DNA of 64,000 nt from Clostridium_AW malenominatum (GTDB lineage Bacteria > Bacillota > Clostridia > Clostridiales > Clostridiaceae): positions 62,001 to 126,000 of the forward strand of contig NZ_BAAACF010000006.1 in the NCBI RefSeq assembly GCF_039521365.1, read 5' to 3'. The notes beneath the pieces were generated by a model that saw only the letters and a program-made list of their open reading frames with translations, ran no database searches and was not told where the DNA came from. A program made the translations under genes and the position numbers. Positions 26,523 to 35,122 of the stretch are shown one piece after another (within the stretch, counting starts at the first letter, position 1; the number at the start of each line of letters is the position of its first letter).

Positions 26523-27128
26523 TTATTTTTTATATACATCCCCCATTTTATCTAATGGCCAAATTCTATATAACACTTTACTTTTAACTTGAGTGTAGTC
26601 AATTAGCCCTAAATCTCTACTATCAATGCTAACATTTCTATTATCTCCTAACACAAATACTTTGTTTTCTGGCACCTTTAAAGGCAATGTTACATTACCT
26701 GCATAGGTTTCTCCTTCAGCTTTAATATAGGATTCATCTAGCTTTTCTCCGTTTAAATAAACATACCCTTCCTTAATATCAATCGTATCCCCTGGTATAC
26801 CTACAACACGTTTTATTATATATCTTTTTTCACATGTCCCTAAAATTGAATTTAGAGTTGCTCTAGCATCTGTGTATGTATTGTGCAGTATACCTTTGCT
26901 ACCTTCATATTTATCAATTATAACTATATCTTCTCTTTTTGGTTCATTGAAAACATAACTTAGCTTATTTTCAAATACTCTCTCACCTTCAACAAAAGTG
27001 TTTTCCATAGAACTTTCTATGACCATAGGCATTGCAAAAACATTACTTTTAATTATGAGAGTAGCAATTATGCAAATAATAAACGTAAATACCCATTCTA
27101 TTAATTCCCTTTTTATACTTTTTTTCAT
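26523..27128 (-). CDS. lepB: signal peptidase I
   Basis: A protein of about 201 residues with one N-terminal membrane helix and the S26 signal peptidase fold outside the membrane. The catalytic serine lies in ESSMENTF (box B), the general-base lysine in RYIIKRVVGIPGD (boxes C/D), and box E is VFVLGDNRNVSIDSRDLG. It removes signal peptides from exported proteins. I start at ATG 27126-27128 behind a GGGGGAAGGA site; a longer frame overlaps the upstream radical SAM gene without a ribosome site. It lies 10 bases after the radical SAM gene and is co-directional. Confidence 0.9.
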   Translation of the reverse strand: MKKSIKRELIEWVFTFIICIIATLIIKSNVFAMPMVIESSMENTFVEGERVFENKLSYVFNEPKREDIVIIDKYEGSKGILHNTYTDARATLNSILGTCEKRYIIKRVVGIPGDTIDIKEGYVYLNGEKLDESYIKAEGETYAGNVTLPLKVPENKVFVLGDNRNVSIDSRDLGLIDYTQVKSKVLYRIWPLDKMGDVYKK

Positions 27129-27138
27129 TTCCTTCCCC

Positions 27139-28017
27139 CTAAACATTAAATCTCTGCCTATATCCACATTTTCTGCAAAGTTCTTCTACTAATTCTCTTT
27201 TAGAAAAACCATTTACTAATCTATTAGCCCTCTCCCCCTCAATGATTTGAGTAAAAGAGTTTTTATGTATATTCCCTAAATTAACTATTCCCTCTCCATC
27301 AAGACAACAAGGAACTACAGTGCCATCCACCAATATGCCTACTTGATTTCTAAGTCCATAACAAAAGCCTTCTCTATCTTCATTTTCATTTTTTAAGTCT
27401 GGCCATTGAAATTGATGGTCTTGATTTAAATAAAGTCTATCTTTAATTTTAATTCCTCTACCTGGTACAACCTTCTCTTCAATTTTATAAGGTAGGTTAA
27501 AATCATTTTCAATAACATCAAGGATATTTCTGTTTATTTCTCTTTGAAGATTAGTCACATTATCTTCATCTAAATTCCATAATCTAAAAGATATTAACAT
27601 ATTAGTACTTTCTAAAGCTTCTTTTGTAAATTCTATAATATTTTTAATATAATCTTCCTTATTAATATTCATGTCATTACCATCGAAGCTATGTAATGAA
27701 AAATTAATCTGTCTTAATGCAGAAGCCTTTAATAATTTATCTTTAACTTTATTTATTAATGTACCATTTGTAGTTATATTTACTTTAAATCCTTTTTCAT
27801 AACTAAGCTCTAAGAATTTATCAATATTAGGATGAAGTAAGGGTTCTCCTTTTATATGAAAATATATATATTCTGTATGAGGTTTTATCCCCTCTAATAT
27901 ATTATTAAAGGTTTCTATTTTCATAAATTCAGAAGCTCGTCTAGTTTCAGGACAAAAACTACAGGCTAGATTACACACATTAGTAATTTCAATATAAAAT
28001 TTTTTAAATTTTTTCAT
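27139..28017 (-). CDS. radical SAM/SPASM domain protein
   Basis: A 292-residue protein with the radical SAM cluster motif CNLACSFC (about residues 15-22), the GEP motif in HIKGEPLLHPN, and a C-terminal SPASM-like region with GFCYG, VVPCCLDGEG and LCRKCGYR, which could bind an additional iron-sulfur cluster. SPASM enzymes often modify peptides or proteins, but this short generic type is functionally undefined. It is followed closely by a signal peptidase gene. No obvious RiPP precursor with the usual features is adjacent. Confidence 0.88.
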   Translation of the reverse strand: MKKFKKFYIEITNVCNLACSFCPETRRASEFMKIETFNNILEGIKPHTEYIYFHIKGEPLLHPNIDKFLELSYEKGFKVNITTNGTLINKVKDKLLKASALRQINFSLHSFDGNDMNINKEDYIKNIIEFTKEALESTNMLISFRLWNLDEDNVTNLQREINRNILDVIENDFNLPYKIEEKVVPGRGIKIKDRLYLNQDHQFQWPDLKNENEDREGFCYGLRNQVGILVDGTVVPCCLDGEGIVNLGNIHKNSFTQIIEGERANRLVNGFSKRELVEELCRKCGYRQRFNV

Positions 28018-28230
28018 TAGTTATTCTCCGATTCTTAATTTAATTACTTTGCCTTATTAGAAATTATAATACCTGTAGATTATAAAAATTTCAATACATC
28101 CTTATGATTTATTTAAATCTTAATAAATAAATTACCACAATATCCCTGTCTTTATACCCCATCAAAATGATCATCCACCCTGTATTATTTAATGGAACAA
28201 ATGAAAAATTTATTTTACTGGAGGACAATC

Positions 28231-28395
28231 ATGAGCATTTATGAATTTAAGTACAAAGTAGCACTAATTAAACAATTTATTTTAAAATTAGATAGGGATA
28301 GCATCCCTACTACTATGAAGAAAACGGCTATTAAAGTCTATGCTAAGAATTTAAATATTAAGCTAACAGATAATACAATTGATACTATTATTTAA
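28231..28395 (+). CDS. small conserved-type hypothetical protein (54 aa)
   Basis: A 54-residue basic protein starting at ATG 28231 with a good GGAGG site eight bases upstream; a longer frame begins 13 codons earlier without a ribosome site. Sequence begins MSIYEFKYKVALIKQFI and is helical and lysine-rich, without cysteines, signal peptide or membrane segment. It is isolated on the plus strand between two minus-strand genes and is followed by a hairpin. Function unknown; a DNA- or RNA-binding role is possible from charge but unsupported. Confidence 0.6.
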   Translation: MSIYEFKYKVALIKQFILKLDRDSIPTTMKKTAIKVYAKNLNIKLTDNTIDTII

Positions 28396-28405
28396 ATATC
28401 AATAT

Positions 28406-28460
28406 AAGAATTCATAGAAATTTATTCATAGTTCTTAATGATATGTTTCTATGAATTCTT
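28406..28460. terminator. inverted repeat between convergent genes
   Basis: A perfect 15-base arm AAGAATTCATAGAAA (28406-28420) pairs with TTTCTATGAATTCTT (28446-28460); the 25-base loop is long for a terminator but the position between convergent stops fits that role. Confidence 0.55.
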
Positions 28461-28479
28461 AATTTCTGCTTTTTATCTT

Positions 28480-29127
28480 TTATATGATTTCCATTACCTC
28501 TATTAAACTTTTTAACTTTGCATATGCCAAAGATTCGTTTTCCTTTGATGGCAGTTTTACATCTGGTACTAATATACATTGAATTCCTGCCTTATATGCT
28601 GCTAATAATCCCATTTCAGAATCCTCAATTACCAGTGCATTATTCGGATGCACTCCTAATTTCTCACATACTGTCAAAAAAATTTCTGGCTCTGGTTTCC
28701 CTCTACTTATTTCATCTCCACATAGTACGTAATCAAATCTATCTATAATATTTGTATTTGACAGTAACTTTTTCACTTTATCTCTTGAATTAGAGGTAGC
28801 CACAGCTTTTTTAAATCCTTTTTTATCTAAATGTTTTAAAAGTTCTAAAAGACCCTCTTTTATAGGAACACCTTTTTTCTCTATGATATTATCTACGCAT
28901 ATATGTGTCTTTTCATATAACTCCTTGTAAGGAAAATTGTTTCCAAAATGCCTCTTATATATTAATTCTGTATCCACTACATTACGCCCTATGGTTTCAA
29001 GTATAATTTCTTTAGTAATGGGATACCCTGAATCTTCACCTGTCTTTACCCACGCTTCTAGTAATATTTTTTCTGTGTCAAACATAAGACCATCCATATC
29101 AAATATTACTAACTCTAATAAGTCCAT
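28480..29127 (-). CDS. HAD-superfamily hydrolase (beta-phosphoglucomutase-like)
   Basis: A protein of about 215 residues with the four HAD motifs: FDMDGLMFDTE (nucleophile Asp), ATSNSR, the lysine in RGKPEPEIF and VIEDSEMGL. The cap and motif I place it in subfamily IA with beta-phosphoglucomutase-like phosphatases; substrate is open. The start is ATG 29125-29127, since the in-frame GTG 12 bases upstream is part of the GAGGTG ribosome site. It stands alone between a small plus-strand gene and the SHOCT gene. Confidence 0.88.
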   Translation of the reverse strand: MDLLELVIFDMDGLMFDTEKILLEAWVKTGEDSGYPITKEIILETIGRNVVDTELIYKRHFGNNFPYKELYEKTHICVDNIIEKKGVPIKEGLLELLKHLDKKGFKKAVATSNSRDKVKKLLSNTNIIDRFDYVLCGDEISRGKPEPEIFLTVCEKLGVHPNNALVIEDSEMGLLAAYKAGIQCILVPDVKLPSKENESLAYAKLKSLIEVMEII

Positions 29128-29175
29128 GTATGTCTTCACCTCTTTACTTCAAAATATAAAGTTTAGTTATTAACC

Positions 29176-29511
29176 TTACCACTTTTCTCTCATGATTTCG
29201 TCTTTTTTAAGATTATATTCCTCTTCACTTATTATGCCATCATCTTTTAGTTTCTTAATTTTACGTAGCTTACTATCAAAATCTTCTCCAGTTGATTCCA
29301 AATCAACCTCATAATAGGAAATTCCCTCTTTGCTAAAAAAATTATATACATTAGTACCAGTAATAATTATAGCCATTAAAGTCCAAAATACGCCGAAAAG
29401 ACCTGCATTAGGTATAGCTATAGTAAATCCTATAATAACAAATATTGTGCCCATAAGCATACCTATTAAAGCTTGACCTCTACTAGGTCTTACTCTTCCC
29501 CTTCTAAACAT
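29176..29511 (-). CDS. SHOCT-domain membrane protein
   Basis: A 111-residue protein with two membrane helices (about residues 13-32 and 37-57) and a C-terminal SHOCT domain (LRKIKKLKDDGIISEEEYNLKKDEIM), a short helical module common at C-termini of membrane proteins and thought to mediate oligomerisation or nucleic acid contact. Directly upstream and six bases away is a 51-codon membrane-peptide gene in the same direction; the two form a mini-operon. No specific function known. Confidence 0.85.
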   Translation of the reverse strand: MFRRGRVRPSRGQALIGMLMGTIFVIIGFTIAIPNAGLFGVFWTLMAIIITGTNVYNFFSKEGISYYEVDLESTGEDFDSKLRKIKKLKDDGIISEEEYNLKKDEIMREKW

Positions 29512-29517
29512 AAAAAG

Positions 29518-29673
29518 TTACTCCCCTTTCTTTCTATCTTTTAGCAATTCTCTTATTTCTATTAGAACTCTTAAATTTTCCTTTAGTAAAGCAGTGCTCA
29601 TTGATCGATTTATTGCCTCATTTATAACTGTATATAGTAAAAACAAAGATATAATCCATAAAATTGCTTCCAT
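29518..29673 (-). CDS. small single-helix membrane protein (51 aa)
   Basis: A 51-residue protein beginning MEAILWIISLFLLYTVI, with one membrane helix (about residues 4-18) followed by a charged amphipathic helix (LLKENLRVLIEIRELLKDRK). A GGGG stretch lies eight bases upstream of the ATG. It ends six bases before the SHOCT-domain gene. The helix-plus-charged-tail design and operon position make it a credible partner of the SHOCT protein; no family assigned. Confidence 0.6.
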   Translation of the reverse strand: MEAILWIISLFLLYTVINEAINRSMSTALLKENLRVLIEIRELLKDRKKGE

Positions 29674-29809
29674 AGAACCCCATCCCTTTCAATTATATTT
29701 ACTATTTAACATAAATATTTTTTCAATCTAATTCCCTCATATATCTTTCTAAAATCTCAACATCTGGAGAATTAATTTCTAAAGGTATATCATTTATCTC
29801 AAAAAATTT

Positions 29810-30181
29810 TTAAGATAGACTCTCATCATTTTCTAAGTCTAACTCTCCACTATATTTATCTGCTATGAATATAGTAACCACATTATGCACTTCATCCCCA
29901 TTAGGGTAAACATAATGCTGTCTTTTACCCGAGAAAACTCCAAATAGCTTTAGATCATCAATTTCTATGTGTAGGCCACTTTCCTCCATTACTTCTCTAA
30001 CCGCAGCTTCCTCAACCTTTTCTCCTATTTCAACGGATCCCCCAGGTAATCCCCACTTTTTATTATCTTTTCTTAATTGCAATAAGATTCTATTATTATT
30101 TTTTATTATAACACCTGCACCACATTGAATAAGTGGTCTTTGTCCTACAAGCTTTCGAAGGTCTAATATATAGTTTGCCAT
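29810..30181 (-). CDS. Nudix hydrolase, C-terminally truncated by a stop codon
   Basis: A 123-residue Nudix protein with an intact Nudix box (GGSVEIGEKVEEAAVREVMEESG, given here as start GGSVEIGEKVEEAA and end REVMEESG, about residues 47-69), of the group that hydrolyses nucleoside diphosphate derivatives. The frame ends early at TAA (29810-29812). In the same frame the sequence continues without another stop for 28 codons as KFFEINDIPLEINSP and on to RYMRELD, the expected family C-terminus, stopping at 29723. So one base change has shortened the protein. The active site is kept, but folding of the last strand/helix is doubtful. Confidence 0.8.
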   Translation of the reverse strand: MANYILDLRKLVGQRPLIQCGAGVIIKNNNRILLQLRKDNKKWGLPGGSVEIGEKVEEAAVREVMEESGLHIEIDDLKLFGVFSGKRQHYVYPNGDEVHNVVTIFIADKYSGELDLENDESLS

Positions 30182-30240
30182 AACTTCCCCCTAAATTTTT
30201 ATTACTAATATATATTGTACCATAATATTATGTAAAAATT

Positions 30241-30272
30241 TAGCACCTCTTATTTATAAATAAGAAGTGCTA
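30241..30272 (-). terminator. terminator after the TPR gene
   Basis: A hairpin with arms TAGCACCTCTTATTTA/TAAATAAGAAGTGCTA (one mismatch) lies five bases beyond the TPR gene stop and continues into AATTTTT on the transcribed strand. Confidence 0.83.
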
Positions 30273-30276
30273 ATCA

Positions 30277-31263
30277 TTACTTTGTTAATGCAATAAACTT
30301 ACTATTTTCTTTTAAATTTTCGAAAGCTTCATCTGTTTTTGCATATTCTTTATACTCTTTATTTAATTCAATCGCCTTAGTTAATACTGCTAAAGATTCT
30401 TCAGCTTTATTTAATTCTGATAATACCCTGCTCTTACCATAGAATGCATCTGCAAAATTTGGATTTAACTGTATTGATTTATCATAGTTTATTAATGCCT
30501 CATCATATTTTTCTAAATAATATAATGCATCCGCCTTATACATATATGCAACTTCTTCATTTTTATCAATCTCAATTACTTTATCATAATTAGTTACTGC
30601 TTTTTCAAATTCGCTAAGGTTATAATAAGCTTCCCCTAGATAATAATATCCGTCTACATCCTTTGGCTTTAATTTTACATATTCATTAAAATCCTCTATA
30701 GACTTTTCGTACTCTCCATTTTCGTAATATACAATACCTTTTCCATAATAAGCATATGAGCATTTTGAATCATATTTTATAGCTAACTCATAGTTTTTCA
30801 TTGCTTCTTCGTATTTCCCTAATCCTAATAATGCATTTCCTTTATTTGCATATGGTTCTGCATCGTCAGAATCTAGTTCTATAGATTTATCACTATAAAC
30901 TAATGCCTCTTCATGTTTGTCTAAATCATTTAATACCCAAGCTATATTATTATAGGCAGCATCATTTTTAGGATCTTCTTCTACTACCTTTTTATAATAA
31001 GTTAGTGCCTCTTCATATTTCCCTTCTTGATGAAGATTATATGCCTTCATAAAATTATCTTCCTTTGGTGGTTCTAAGTATTGCATAACTCCTATTACAA
31101 ATATCACTATAGCGAGAACAAAGTAGAAAATACTTGTACCAGTATCTCCAATAAATCCTCTTAGTCTTCTTGCCTTTCTGTGATTCCAAAAGAAATTTGG
31201 CTTTGCAATTGTGCACACTATAGTGAACAAAGAAATAAGAATACAAATTACTAAAGTCTCCAT
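30277..31263 (-). CDS. membrane-anchored TPR protein
   Basis: A 328-residue protein with two N-terminal membrane helices (about residues 3-20 and 42-62) and about seven tetratricopeptide repeats filling residues 70-310 (for example EGKYEEALTYYKKVVEEDP, LGKYEEAMKNYELAIKYD, LEKYDEALINYDKSIQLNP). TPR arrays bind partner proteins; here the scaffold would face one side of the cytoplasmic membrane. It is followed by its own terminator. A 26-base piece of its coding sequence (31169-31194, part of FFWNHRKA) recurs with one mismatch at 32468-32493 in a neighbouring gap. Confidence 0.87.
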   Translation of the reverse strand: METLVICILISLFTIVCTIAKPNFFWNHRKARRLRGFIGDTGTSIFYFVLAIVIFVIGVMQYLEPPKEDNFMKAYNLHQEGKYEEALTYYKKVVEEDPKNDAAYNNIAWVLNDLDKHEEALVYSDKSIELDSDDAEPYANKGNALLGLGKYEEAMKNYELAIKYDSKCSYAYYGKGIVYYENGEYEKSIEDFNEYVKLKPKDVDGYYYLGEAYYNLSEFEKAVTNYDKVIEIDKNEEVAYMYKADALYYLEKYDEALINYDKSIQLNPNFADAFYGKSRVLSELNKAEESLAVLTKAIELNKEYKEYAKTDEAFENLKENSKFIALTK

Positions 31264-31391
31264 AGTTTCATCCTCTTCTCCTATAATTTAAGTAAAATTT
31301 TAATAACATTTAAACAATTTTTAAATATCATGTTAATTTTTCGTAAGTAATTAACAATTCTTTATAGTTTATAGGAGAAAATTTACATATT

Positions 31392-32459
31392 TTATGGAGA
31401 CTGAATACTTTGTAATCCTGTTATGCTGTTTAGTATCCACTCACCCTTAGGATTCTTTATATAAAAACTTTTTTTCTTAGAATGAGATAAGGGTTCATTT
31501 TCATCTGACCTGCCTAATTCCTCAATTATAAGTTCTTCTGCTATGTTAACTACTTTATTCTCATCTTTATATTTTGGAGCTTTAATGTATGCCTTTTCTA
31601 TGGACATCTTTGTATTGTAAATGGTAGGAACTATTAATTTTTCTTTGAATTTAATATCTCCATCCTTAGATTTCTTGGTATCAACAAGTATTTCATATAA
31701 ATCATCCATCATTGATTTGCTCATAGTTTCTTCAAAAACCTTATTAAAGTCTTCCCTGGACTTTATATCTTCTTTATTAAACTCTTCTAAAGGCTTCCAT
31801 GTTTTTTTAAGTATAGCTACAGCTTCATCTTCACTTAGTTTTATTTCCTGTACCATATATGGCTTACTTATTTTAATTAGATTCACATATCCTATAGCCA
31901 TTATAATTGCAATTAACGCAATTGACACTTTCAACTTGAAATTTCTCTTTTCATTAATTTCCTTATCTTTTTTATTTATAAACTCATTCAGTAATTTATC
32001 TACTTCTTCTTTCGGTTTTTCATTTACTTCTAATTCTGTATTAACAACTCTATTTTCTCTTCCTAAGAGTTCAAATTGAATTTTATTGTCCGATATCCAT
32101 GCATAACTTTTAATTCTGCCCCATTTAGTGAAGTGAGAAGATGTAGAATCACCTGAATATATACCCCCTTTAGTTATTCCTAATGTTACTCTGATTAAAA
32201 TATTTGAAGCACATATCTGAATCCAAGTAACCCCCTGTAAAATTGTATTAATATTAACACTATTACCCCTTGTATAATCCAATAAAGAAGCACCTGTTAT
32301 ATAAATATACAATGCTAACACTGCAGTATATAACACTGAAATTTTTTTCCTTTGTGTTTTAATAATAAATCTTCCAGCATAAATTCTTTCATATAAACTA
32401 TATAATAAAAAACAGCTCGCTATTATATTTATAATAATGTAAGTATCTATTCTTTTCAT
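31392..32459 (-). CDS. membrane protein of unknown function, tandem paralog 1
   Basis: A 355-residue protein with N-terminal membrane helices (about residues 7-25, 43-62), a region resembling DUF5673 (GGIYSGDSTSSHFTKWGRIKSYAW), another helix (about 175-193) and a C-terminal extracellular-type domain starting at EDEAVAILKKTWKPLEEF. It is paralogous to the gene just upstream. The C-terminal halves are almost identical in DNA (by eye about 7 differences in some 220 bases, 31648-31870 against 32759-32981), while the N-terminal halves diverge strongly. The role is unknown. Confidence 0.78.
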   Translation of the reverse strand: MKRIDTYIIINIIASCFLLYSLYERIYAGRFIIKTQRKKISVLYTAVLALYIYITGASLLDYTRGNSVNINTILQGVTWIQICASNILIRVTLGITKGGIYSGDSTSSHFTKWGRIKSYAWISDNKIQFELLGRENRVVNTELEVNEKPKEEVDKLLNEFINKKDKEINEKRNFKLKVSIALIAIIMAIGYVNLIKISKPYMVQEIKLSEDEAVAILKKTWKPLEEFNKEDIKSREDFNKVFEETMSKSMMDDLYEILVDTKKSKDGDIKFKEKLIVPTIYNTKMSIEKAYIKAPKYKDENKVVNIAEELIIEELGRSDENEPLSHSKKKSFYIKNPKGEWILNSITGLQSIQSP

Positions 32460-32505
32460 ATTACCTCCTTGCCTTTCTGTGTTTCCAAAAGAACATTTAC
32501 ATATT

Positions 32506-33567
32506 TTATGGTGACTGAATATTTTCTAACCCAGTTGCATTGTTTAATATCCATTCACCATTGTCATTCTTTATAAAAAAACTCCTAATAAAATATCCTC
32601 GTGATTTATCTTCCTCAGAACTACCTGATTCTTCAATTGTAAGTTCTTCAGCTATATTAACTCTCTTATTTTCTTCTTTATATTTTGGACCTTTAATGTA
32701 TGCCTTTTCTATGGACATCTTTGTATTATAAATGGTAGGAATACGTACCTTCTCTTTAAATTTAATATCTCCATCCTTAGATTCCTTCGTATCAACAAGT
32801 ATTTCATATAAATCATCTATCATTGATTTGCTCATAGTTTCTTCAAAAACCTTATTAAAATCTTCCCTAGACTTTATATCTTCTTTATTAAAGTCTTCTA
32901 AAGGCTTCCATGTTTTTTTAAGTATAGCTACAGCTTCATCTTCACTTAGTTTTATTTCCTTTACCATATATGGCTTACCTATTTTAATCAGATTTACATA
33001 TCCTATAGACATTACAACACCAATCAAAATAATATATGCTATTGCCTTAAAGGCTCCTTTTTTATTAATCTCACTATCTTTTTTATTCATAAACTCATTC
33101 AATAATTTATCTACTTCTTCTCTTTGTTTTTCATCTACTTCTAATTCCTTAATTGCAATCTTGTCCATCCTGCCCCAGGTTTTAAGTTGAATTTTATTTT
33201 CTGATATCCAAGTATAGCTTTTTATCCTAGTCCATTTAGTAAACCGAGAATAGTTAGAATCACCTGAGTATACTCCTCCTTCCGTTATTCCAAGAGATCT
33301 CTTGCTTAGAATATGTTCGAGACATAATTGAATCCAAAAAACTCCCTGTAAAATTTGGCTACTATTCATGCTTTCTCCACTTTTATAATCCAATATTGAA
33401 AAACCACCCAAGGTGAAAATCCAAAATATCAATAACCCAGTATAAAATTTTGAAATTCCTTTATGTTTTGTTTCAATAATAAATTCCCCAGCATAAATTC
33501 TTTCATATAAACTATACAATAAAGCACAACTCATTATTATACTTAAAATAAAATAAAATTTACTCAT
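32506..33567 (-). CDS. membrane protein of unknown function, tandem paralog 2
   Basis: A protein of about 353 residues with the same layout as its neighbour: helices near residues 3-20 and 40-60, a DUF5673-like segment (GGVYSGDSNYSRFTKWTRIK), a third helix (about 173-190) and the C-terminal domain with EDEAVAILKKTWKPLEDF. The start is ATG 33565-33567 with GGAGG upstream; a longer frame lies inside the preceding hydrolase gene. It overlaps that gene's end by 8 bases, so it is coupled to it. Function unknown; tandem duplication of the pair is clear. Confidence 0.78.
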   Translation of the reverse strand: MSKFYFILSIIMSCALLYSLYERIYAGEFIIETKHKGISKFYTGLLIFWIFTLGGFSILDYKSGESMNSSQILQGVFWIQLCLEHILSKRSLGITEGGVYSGDSNYSRFTKWTRIKSYTWISENKIQLKTWGRMDKIAIKELEVDEKQREEVDKLLNEFMNKKDSEINKKGAFKAIAYIILIGVVMSIGYVNLIKIGKPYMVKEIKLSEDEAVAILKKTWKPLEDFNKEDIKSREDFNKVFEETMSKSMIDDLYEILVDTKESKDGDIKFKEKVRIPTIYNTKMSIEKAYIKGPKYKEENKRVNIAEELTIEESGSSEEDKSRGYFIRSFFIKNDNGEWILNNATGLENIQSP

Positions 33568-34318
33568 ATTTCCTCCTTTTGTCACTAAGCCACTCATCAC
33601 TCAACTTATTGAATTCCTCTGGTCTTAAAAGGGAATACCCGTGTCCTACTTTAGGTATTTTTATAACCTCGACATTCTTATTACATGTTTCTAAATCCTT
33701 AGCTGATTTAATCATTACGCTCTGCTCCTTTTCTCCTACCAATACTAACATTTTAGTAGTGGCCTTACTAAAGGCTTCTGGAATACTAAAGGACATATTT
33801 TCTTCATAAATTTTTATTAATACCTCTGAAGTAATAGAATGCACTCCCGAAAAATATTCTTCAAAATAATCATCACTTATATATAGATACTTTGATTGAA
33901 ACTTTTGGAATGATTTATTTTTTATTAATCCTATTACCAAAGGTATTGTGGATCTAATAATCTTTTTAGTATATTTCATAGGACGAGCTAGTGGGCTTAT
34001 AAGAATTGCCCTATCTATAATATCTGGTTTTTTACTTATTAAATCTATAGCTATTTGCGCGCCTATGGAAAATCCTATTAAAAAGATTTTTCTTCCATCT
34101 TTCTTTTTTTCAATCAATCTAATTAATTCATCCGCACATTCTCTTATGTTAAATTTCAATTCACATTTTGACTTCCCGTGAGAAGGTAGGTCTGGAACTA
34201 AACAATAGTAATCTTTAAAGTATTTAACCTGGTTATCCCACATCCATCCCCCTACTCCACCACCATGAATAAATAAAATTATATCCCCTTGAGGATTTCC
34301 ACTTTCTTCAATATACAT
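33560..34318 (-). CDS. alpha/beta hydrolase
   Basis: A 252-residue alpha/beta-fold hydrolase with the oxyanion segment FIHGGGVGG (about residues 15-23), the nucleophile elbow IGFSIGAQ (Ser about 101), an acid region near LVGEKEQ and the catalytic histidine in KVGHGYSL (about residue 225). Substrate unknown; an esterase, lactonase or similar activity fits. No signal peptide, so cytoplasmic. The 3' end overlaps the start of a membrane-protein gene by 8 bases. Confidence 0.87.
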   Translation of the reverse strand: MYIEESGNPQGDIILFIHGGGVGGWMWDNQVKYFKDYYCLVPDLPSHGKSKCELKFNIRECADELIRLIEKKKDGRKIFLIGFSIGAQIAIDLISKKPDIIDRAILISPLARPMKYTKKIIRSTIPLVIGLIKNKSFQKFQSKYLYISDDYFEEYFSGVHSITSEVLIKIYEENMSFSIPEAFSKATTKMLVLVGEKEQSVMIKSAKDLETCNKNVEVIKIPKVGHGYSLLRPEEFNKLSDEWLSDKRRKYE

Positions 34319-34344
34319 ATAGACTACCTCGCATATTATCTACA

Positions 34345-35094
34345 TTAAATATATTCCCTAATATCCCCTAACTCCATATTGCCGCTGGATCTAACTAATT
34401 CACTTAAAATTGCTGTATGCCCTGCACCATATATTACTAATATGCGGTCTCCCGAATTAGCAATTTTCTTTAAGTTTCCAAATATACGTATATTTCTTTC
34501 ATACCAAGTGGAAAGAACTTTTGCTCCACAATAATTATCCCCCGCTCCAATAGACGCAAAATCTACATATAGACTATGATTTTTCTCTATCCACTCAGAA
34601 TCATTTAAATATTTTAGTATATCACTTACAGTGGAAGTCTTTTGCAGATTATCAACTGTTTTATCCATTTCGTTAGTCTTTCTAATAAAACTATCATAAA
34701 AATATGATTCTAATTCTTTAGCATAATCCATGGCTTCTTCGAAAGGGAGTTCTAATTCTTCATTAATTGCATATATCTTTTCATGGTTCATGATTTTAGC
34801 TAGACGGAATCCTAATTGCTGCATTTCATGCCTAAGTAAAGAATAGTTATCACTACAATATTGTCTATAAGAATTGTTCAATACTCTGTCCCATTTAAAA
34901 GATTCTTCTACAGCTATTTTCGTAGGATTTATCTCCTTTAGTTTTTCCACTACTCTAATTATTTCTTCTTGTTTTTCATGAGAAAAAATATTAGATACTC
35001 TGAAATTTATAAAATCATCTCCTGACGGATCAAATCGATATGTGCCTAATATAAAAATTTGCGCCTTTTGAAGTGATTCAAAATCTCTAACCAT
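34345..35094 (-). CDS. DUF5694 (TraB-like) protein
   Basis: A 249-residue protein that starts with IFILGTYRFDPSGDD and contains TKIAVEESFKWD and, near the end, LVIYGAGHTAILSELV. This arrangement (GTYHF-like start, E-rich middle, GAGH late) is that of DUF5694, distantly related to TraB/GumN-type proteins with a conserved Gly-His pair thought to be catalytic. No signal peptide. It lies between GNAT and hydrolase genes with short gaps and the same direction. No activity established. Confidence 0.72.
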   Translation of the reverse strand: MVRDFESLQKAQIFILGTYRFDPSGDDFINFRVSNIFSHEKQEEIIRVVEKLKEINPTKIAVEESFKWDRVLNNSYRQYCSDNYSLLRHEMQQLGFRLAKIMNHEKIYAINEELELPFEEAMDYAKELESYFYDSFIRKTNEMDKTVDNLQKTSTVSDILKYLNDSEWIEKNHSLYVDFASIGAGDNYCGAKVLSTWYERNIRIFGNLKKIANSGDRILVIYGAGHTAILSELVRSSGNMELGDIREYI

Positions 35095-35122
35095 AGCCTA
35101 TCCCCCCAATAAATATTTAATC

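Noticed and set aside
28192..28230. Longer start for the 54-residue peptide gene
   Set aside because: Upstream ATG has no ribosome site, whereas 28231 has GGAGG at correct spacing.
31276..31379. Inverted 11-base repeats TTCTCCTATAA/TTATAGGAGAA around the 128-base gap before the TPR gene
   Set aside because: Arms are 82 bases apart and resemble ribosome-site-like sequence; no convincing function.
31621..33190. Two similar plus-strand frames of 152 codons each at 31621-32079 and 32732-33190
   Set aside because: Their similarity only reflects the duplicated minus-strand paralogs beneath them.
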